Shown piece after piece: positions 21,240-24,374 of a stretch of DNA of 24,374 nt. This DNA is from an uncultured Clostridia bacterium (GTDB lineage: Bacteria > Bacillota > Clostridia > UBA1381). Positions within the stretch are counted from its first letter, which is position 1. Every line of letters begins with the position of its first letter. Below the pieces are notes generated by a model. That model did no database searches, was not told the DNA's origin, and saw only the letters and a program-made list of their open reading frames with translations. The stretch spans positions 1 through 24,374 of the forward strand of contig CAKSJU010000023.1 in the NCBI GenBank assembly GCA_934463455.1, in the 5' to 3' direction. Position numbers and translations under genes: made by a program.

Positions 21240-22100
21240 ATGAATAAAACATTTTCCGTAATAGGCGGGGACTTAAGACAGCTTACGCTTGCAAGGCTTC
21301 TTGAAAAAGACGGAATAAGTGTGAAAATATTTGGTTTTGATAAAGAGATAGAAGCGGAGGGGTTGGAAAGGGCAGAAACCGTTTATGAAGCGGCGCAAAG
21401 TGATATTATTATACTGCCGCTGCCGGTTACGCAGGACGGAAAAAACTTAAATGCACCTTTTGCGGCAGAAGATATTGAACTGGATGAATTATTTGATAAA
21501 ATTAAAGCCGGTACGATTGTTTTCGGGGGCAAAGTGTCACCCGAAACAGCAGATAAATGCAAGATCCCGATATATGATTATTTTATAAGGGAGGAATTAA
21601 GTATTTTAAATGCCGTTCCCACTGCGGAGGGGGCAATTGAGACGGCTCTTGCCGAAACGGCGCATACTCTCTTTAAAAGCAAATGCTTGATAATAGGTTA
21701 CGGCAGAATAGGTAAAATACTGGCACATCGGCTTCAGGCTCTCGGTGTGCTGGTCAGTGTGTCCGCAAGAAAGTGTGAAGATTTTGCATGGATTAACGCT
21801 TTCGGATATAATTGCATGGACAGCCGTGATTTGAACGGAAAAATATCGGATTATGATATTATAATAAATACCGTTCCGTCGGTGATATTAAACGGAGAGC
21901 TTTTGAAGCAAATTCCGAAAAGTACACTCGTGATTGACCTTGCGTCAAAACCGGGAGGTGTGGATTTTAATCTCGCAAAGGAACTCGGTTTAAAGGTGAT
22001 ATGGGCGCTTTCGCTGCCGGGAAAGACTGCACCGATTACCTCGGGAGAGATAATAAAGGATACAATAATCAATATATTAAAAGAAATGGAGGCGATATAG
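21240..22100 (+). CDS. spoVFA: Dipicolinate synthase subunit A
   Basis: SpoVFA (DpaA) together with SpoVFB makes dipicolinic acid from a lysine-pathway intermediate in the mother cell. The product fills the spore core with calcium and gives heat resistance. The 286-residue protein begins with the family-specific VIGGDLRQLTLARLL, has a middle segment IYDYFIREELSILNAVPTAEG, and carries a Rossmann motif IIGYGRIGKILAHRL for NAD(P). LPGKTAPITSGEII near the end is also typical. ATG 21240 is preferred over the frame start at 21186, because the candidate SigK promoter lies inside that extension and AGGGATGG stands upstream of 21240. The stop codon touches the ATG of spoVFB. The Bacillus operon continues with asd, dapG and dapA; here it ends with spoVFB. 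Confidence 0.95.
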   Translation: MNKTFSVIGGDLRQLTLARLLEKDGISVKIFGFDKEIEAEGLERAETVYEAAQSDIIILPLPVTQDGKNLNAPFAAEDIELDELFDKIKAGTIVFGGKVSPETADKCKIPIYDYFIREELSILNAVPTAEGAIETALAETAHTLFKSKCLIIGYGRIGKILAHRLQALGVLVSVSARKCEDFAWINAFGYNCMDSRDLNGKISDYDIIINTVPSVILNGELLKQIPKSTLVIDLASKPGGVDFNLAKELGLKVIWALSLPGKTAPITSGEIIKDTIINILKEMEAI

Positions 22101-22679
22101 ATGGAGCTTGCGGATAAGACGATAGGATTTTGCCTGACAGGGTCTTTTTGTACATTTTCAAAGGCAATGAAAGCAGTACGCGCACTGGTTGAAAGCGGAG
22201 CAAATGTGATTCCGATAATGAGCGATACGGCTTACAATACCGATACGCGATTCGGAAAAAGCGATGAATTTCGGAATATACTGAGTGTATGTACCGGAAA
22301 TGACATAATAAAAAGCATAAAAGAGGCGGAGCCTATAGGACCGAAAGGGTATTTGGACTTACTTATTGTTGCACCGTGCACCGGCAACACATTGGCAAAG
22401 CTGACAGCAGGGATTGCCGACACTCCAGTTACTATGGCGGTGAAGGCACATTTGCGAAATCAAAAACCGGTGCTTTTGGCGGTTTCGACAAATGACGGTC
22501 TCGGAGCGGCGGCAAAAAATATAGGAATGCTGCTGAACAGTAAAAATATATATTTTGTTCCGTTCGGACAGGATGATTATATAAAGAAGCCGAATTCGCT
22601 TGTGGCAGATATGACAAAGATAAACGAAGCGGCGGAGGCTGCACTTGAAAACAGACAAATACAGCCGATTTTGTGCTGA
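22101..22679 (+). CDS. spoVFB: Dipicolinate synthase subunit B (flavoprotein)
   Basis: The second dipicolinate synthase subunit is a flavodoxin-fold protein of the flavoprotein/HFCD superfamily. The 192-residue product has the start KTIGFCLTGSFCTF, a phosphate-binding-type TGSFCTFSKAM loop, LLIVAPCTGNTLAKLTAGIADTPVTMA (core PCTGNT and a following ADTPV), and AVSTNDGLGAAAKNIG. The ATG follows the spoVFA stop directly, with GGAGG (22089-22093) seven bases upstream inside spoVFA, so translation is probably coupled. A terminator lies 20 nt after the stop. With spoVFA it shows that the organism carries the late sporulation pathway. Confidence 0.95.
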   Translation: MELADKTIGFCLTGSFCTFSKAMKAVRALVESGANVIPIMSDTAYNTDTRFGKSDEFRNILSVCTGNDIIKSIKEAEPIGPKGYLDLLIVAPCTGNTLAKLTAGIADTPVTMAVKAHLRNQKPVLLAVSTNDGLGAAAKNIGMLLNSKNIYFVPFGQDDYIKKPNSLVADMTKINEAAEAALENRQIQPILC

Positions 22680-22699
22680 TTTTATATAATTTTATTTTG

Positions 22700-22736
22700 C
22701 AAAAGGCGGTGTATTTTTTACATCGCCTTTTGTTTT
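22700..22736 (+). terminator. Rho-independent terminator after spoVFB
   Basis: A 14-bp stem (22700-22713 with 22719-22732, one G-U pair) with a T5 loop is followed by TTTTC. Its inner core matches that of the hairpin at 6483-6518. Confidence 0.8.
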
Positions 22737-22742
22737 CTGGAT

Positions 22743-23774
22743 TTAAAATGTCTTGTATTCATAGTTTTCGCTGTCATGAGTAAAACAGTCCGAAAGACTG
22801 CTGCTGACGCAGACTGTATTTGTGTCGGTCACAAATATTGCTTCAACTCCGTATTCTTTAAGCAGCGGCAGACTTTGGTCGTAGCCTATAACAAAGCATG
22901 CGGTGGAAAGCATATCGGCAAGAGTCGAATTTGCGCTTATTATTGTGACGGATAAAAGCCCGCTGTTTGCGGGACTTGCCGTAAACGGATTTAATATATG
23001 ATGATAACGTACTCCGTTCGATTCGAAATATCTGTAGCTTCCCGCGGATGTGACAACAGCTTTGTTTGAAATGCTTAAGGTACCGATGAGCTTGCTTGAG
23101 ATTTTTGGGTCTGCTATGCCTATCTGCCACGGTTTGCCGTCTTCGTTTTTTCCGAGAGCATAAACATTTCCGCCGAGATTTATAAGAGCAGAGCCGATAT
23201 TCTCTTTTTTCATGATTTCGGCAAGCTCGTCTGCCGCATACCCCTTGGCAATTCCTCCGAGAGTGACACGAGCACCGTTTTTTGAAAGATATGCCGTCGA
23301 ATCGGCTTCGTTGATTTCCAGAAGAGAAAAGCCGGTTTTATGGATAACGTCAATAAGCTCTTCATTCGCGGGAACTCGGGGATTGTCCGGGATATTCCAT
23401 AAATCCGCCGCAGCTCCGATTGTTATATCAAAAAATCCGTTTGTGTCGATTGAATATTTTTTTGCTTCGGTAATAAGCTCGAGAGTGTCTTCCGAAACGT
23501 GGACAGGCGCTGTTCCCGATGCTTGATTTAATCTTGAAATTTCACTGTTTTCATCTTTTGTATTCCACATATTATGATATTTGTGCAAAAGCTCGCTGCA
23601 TTTTTGCAGAGCATCATCGCTGTTTCTGCCTGCGGCGGATATTTCACAATAGGTATCAAAAACATCATAAATTTGAATGGTTTTCATATTTTCGTGATTT
23701 TCGGACATAATAAAAACGGACAAAACGGAAATAAAAGATAAAATTGCTGCATAAAATATTTGTTTTTTCTTCAA
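22743..23774 (-). CDS. apbE: FAD:protein FMN transferase (ApbE family)
   Basis: ApbE attaches FMN from FAD to a threonine or serine of target proteins such as Rnf/Nqr subunits or extracellular reductases. The 343-residue protein has an N-terminal membrane segment (about 5-23), then DVFDTYCEISAAG, the family motifs TLGGIAKGYAAD, LINLGGNVYALG, TSAGSYRYF and YHHILNPFTASPA, and the late metal-site motif STLADMLSTA. The membrane segment has no lipobox cysteine, so it is probably anchored by an uncleaved segment rather than as the usual lipoprotein. The start is TTG 23774 with AAGGAG ten bases upstream. It faces spoVFB and diverges from tRNA-Met. No substrate protein is encoded in the window. Confidence 0.95.
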   Translation of the reverse strand: MKKKQIFYAAILSFISVLSVFIMSENHENMKTIQIYDVFDTYCEISAAGRNSDDALQKCSELLHKYHNMWNTKDENSEISRLNQASGTAPVHVSEDTLELITEAKKYSIDTNGFFDITIGAAADLWNIPDNPRVPANEELIDVIHKTGFSLLEINEADSTAYLSKNGARVTLGGIAKGYAADELAEIMKKENIGSALINLGGNVYALGKNEDGKPWQIGIADPKISSKLIGTLSISNKAVVTSAGSYRYFESNGVRYHHILNPFTASPANSGLLSVTIISANSTLADMLSTACFVIGYDQSLPLLKEYGVEAIFVTDTNTVCVSSSLSDCFTHDSENYEYKTF

Positions 23775-23810
23775 AAAAAGACATCTCCTTAAAAAAGTTT
23801 CAAAAAACTA

Positions 23811-23839
23811 TTGACAAATTATGTTTATTATAGTATAAT
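23811..23839 (+). promoter_or_regulatory. Consensus SigA promoter of tRNA-Met
   Basis: TTGACA (23811-23816) and TATAAT (23834-23839) are 17 bp apart. A 15-bp palindrome TATTATA-G-TATAATA (23826-23840) covers the -10 and places a second TATAAT on the minus strand that might serve apbE, though with a poor -35. Confidence 0.9.
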
Positions 23840-23859
23840 ACTATTTGTCTTTGTGATAT

Positions 23860-23936
23860 GGCGGTATAGCTCAGTTGGCTAGAGCACACGGTTCATACCC
23901 GTGGTGTCATTGGTTCAAATCCAATTACCGCTACCA
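23860..23936 (+). tRNA. tRNA-Met (anticodon CAT, elongator type), CCA encoded
   Basis: A 77-nt cloverleaf: acceptor GGCGGTA with TACCGCT (first pair G-U), D arm GCTC/GAGC, anticodon stem CACGG/CCGTG with loop TTCATAC, and T arm ATTGG/CCAAT with TTCAAAT. The discriminator is A and CCA is encoded. The G-U first pair and the anticodon arm are those I recall for the Bacillus elongator tRNA-Met, so this is favoured over an initiator or a lysidine-modified tRNA-Ile. Confidence 0.94.
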
Positions 23937-23938
23937 CG

Positions 23939-23977
23939 TCGGAGCAAGCTTTATATCGCTTGCTCCGATTTTTTTTT
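23939..23977 (+). terminator. Rho-independent terminator after tRNA-Met
   Basis: TCGGAGCAAGC (23939-23949) pairs with GCTTGCTCCGA (23958-23968) across an 8-nt loop, and nine T follow. The second copy of the 105-bp repeat starts within this T-run. Confidence 0.93.
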
Positions 23978-24076
23978 AATTTGTAGGAAATTGCGTAAAA
24001 CGCAATGACGGAAAATCAAAAATGCTACCTTATTCCTACGCCCGCAGGCGGAGCTTTTATCAAAAGCTTTTTTATA
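23972..24076 (+). repeat. 105-bp direct repeat, copy 2
   Basis: Identical to 3270-3374 and in the same orientation relative to its upstream terminator. The outer stem GTAGGAA/TTCCTAC, the small ATTGCG/CGCAAT hairpin and the closing AGCTTTT/AAAAGCT hairpin with T6 are all intact. The identity ends sharply after TTTTTTATA. Confidence 0.9.
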
Positions 24077-24113
24077 AAAACCGGAGCTCGCTCATGCCGC
24101 TGCTCCTCCTTTT

Positions 24114-24195
24114 TCGCAAAAAGGCACGCTCAGATTGCCTGTTCGTTTGCAAGCGCACTCTCTGACGGCTCACTGTCGCTACCACCTTTTTGCGA
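24114..24195. repeat. Inverted repeat in the gene-poor end region
   Basis: TCGCAAAAAGG (24114-24124) and CCTTTTTGCGA (24185-24195) are perfect inverted 11-mers, 60 bp apart. The left arm also lies in a tight hairpin CCTTTTT-CGC-AAAAAGG. Between 24077 and 24266 no credible gene is seen. The region may be a degenerate mobile or repeat element next to repeat copy 2. Confidence 0.45.
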
Positions 24196-24228
24196 GTTGT
24201 GCTTCTACATCTCTGTATTAATTTTTTC

Positions 24229-24261
24229 ATCGAAACGGATATTGTTCTGTTTCGATTTTTT
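24229..24261 (+). terminator. Rho-independent terminator-like hairpin
   Basis: ATCGAAAC (24229-24236) pairs with GTTTCGAT (24249-24256) across a 12-nt loop, and six T end it. It is oriented for plus-strand transcripts, yet no plus-strand gene lies between the tRNA-Met terminator and this site. Confidence 0.6.
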
Positions 24262-24266
24262 GTTAT

Positions 24267-24374
24267 TTATGAATACATGCTTATCGTCCCGGCGGCATTA
24301 AGGCTAAGCCCGAATAAAAAGAAGGGCAGCATAATACGTTTATGTACCGTTTCATTTTTCGGAAAGCCGGAAAG
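24267..24374 (-). CDS. Possible C-terminal end of a gene entering from the right edge
   Basis: On the minus strand a frame is open from the window edge to TAA (24267-24269), about 35 residues. It includes a hydrophobic segment RIMLPFFLFGLSLNAAG, which looks like a membrane helix. The stretch is too short for a firm call, and a plus-strand frame from ATG 24277 is also open to the edge but has no ribosome site. No family is recognised. Confidence 0.25.
   Translation of the reverse strand, partial: LSGFPKNETVHKRIMLPFFLFGLSLNAAGTISMYS

Noticed and set aside
24005..24301. A 98-codon plus-strand frame starting inside repeat copy 2
   Set aside because: It lacks a ribosome site, is rich in Cys/Ser/Leu, runs across a terminator hairpin, and the same start in copy 1 stops after about 24 codons.
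1..24374. CRISPR arrays, prophage, transposases, toxin-antitoxin or restriction genes
   Set aside because: None was found: no regularly spaced repeats and no protein with such motifs in any frame examined.

Overview
The window reads as a chromosomal segment of a low-GC, spore-forming member of the Clostridia. This rests on the two dipicolinate synthase genes (spoVFA-spoVFB), a PPi-dependent pyruvate phosphate dikinase, strong AGGAGG-type ribosome sites, consensus SigA promoters, frequent TTG/GTG starts, and a tRNA-Met that closely matches my recollection of the Bacillus elongator tRNA. Species cannot be named from the sequence alone.

Layout. Positions 1-339 hold the C-terminal end of an unidentified membrane protein. 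ppdK follows (589-3219), with a structured leader and a strong terminator. Convergent to it is an EamA/DMT transporter (3383-4237, minus). An M14 zinc peptidase and a YitT-family membrane protein follow on the plus strand. tRNA-Thr(GGT) is on the minus strand at 6526-6601. An esterase-luxS-mtnN group (6828-8785) links acyl-ester hydrolysis, by inference only, to S-adenosylhomocysteine recycling and AI-2 production. A housekeeping/envelope run covers 8935-15530: lspA, an RluD-type pseudouridine synthase, murI, a DUF1934 protein, an S41 protease with a peptidoglycan-binding domain, and comEC.

From 15643 to 21055 lies a carbohydrate locus. A LacI-type regulator (plus) converges on a minus-strand operon of sugar isomerase/epimerase, GH36 alpha-galactosidase and EamA/DMT transporter. 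Upstream of that operon is an AraC-type regulator with a PocR sensor domain. The two regulators probably control use of an alpha-galactoside or related sugar. Next comes spoVFA-spoVFB behind a good candidate SigK promoter, then an ApbE flavin transferase (minus), tRNA-Met(CAT) with promoter and terminator, and a gene-poor end with repeats and possibly the tail of another minus-strand gene.

Most of the window is ordinary. The least explained signal is a 105-bp perfect direct repeat (3270-3374 and 23972-24076). Each copy begins inside the T-tract of a rho-independent terminator and ends in its own hairpin plus T6. Other points of interest are the paired regulators of the GH36 operon with a shared -10 cassette, several structured leaders, and a 23-bp promoter core shared by ppdK and lspA. 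No CRISPR array, prophage, transposase or defence system was seen.
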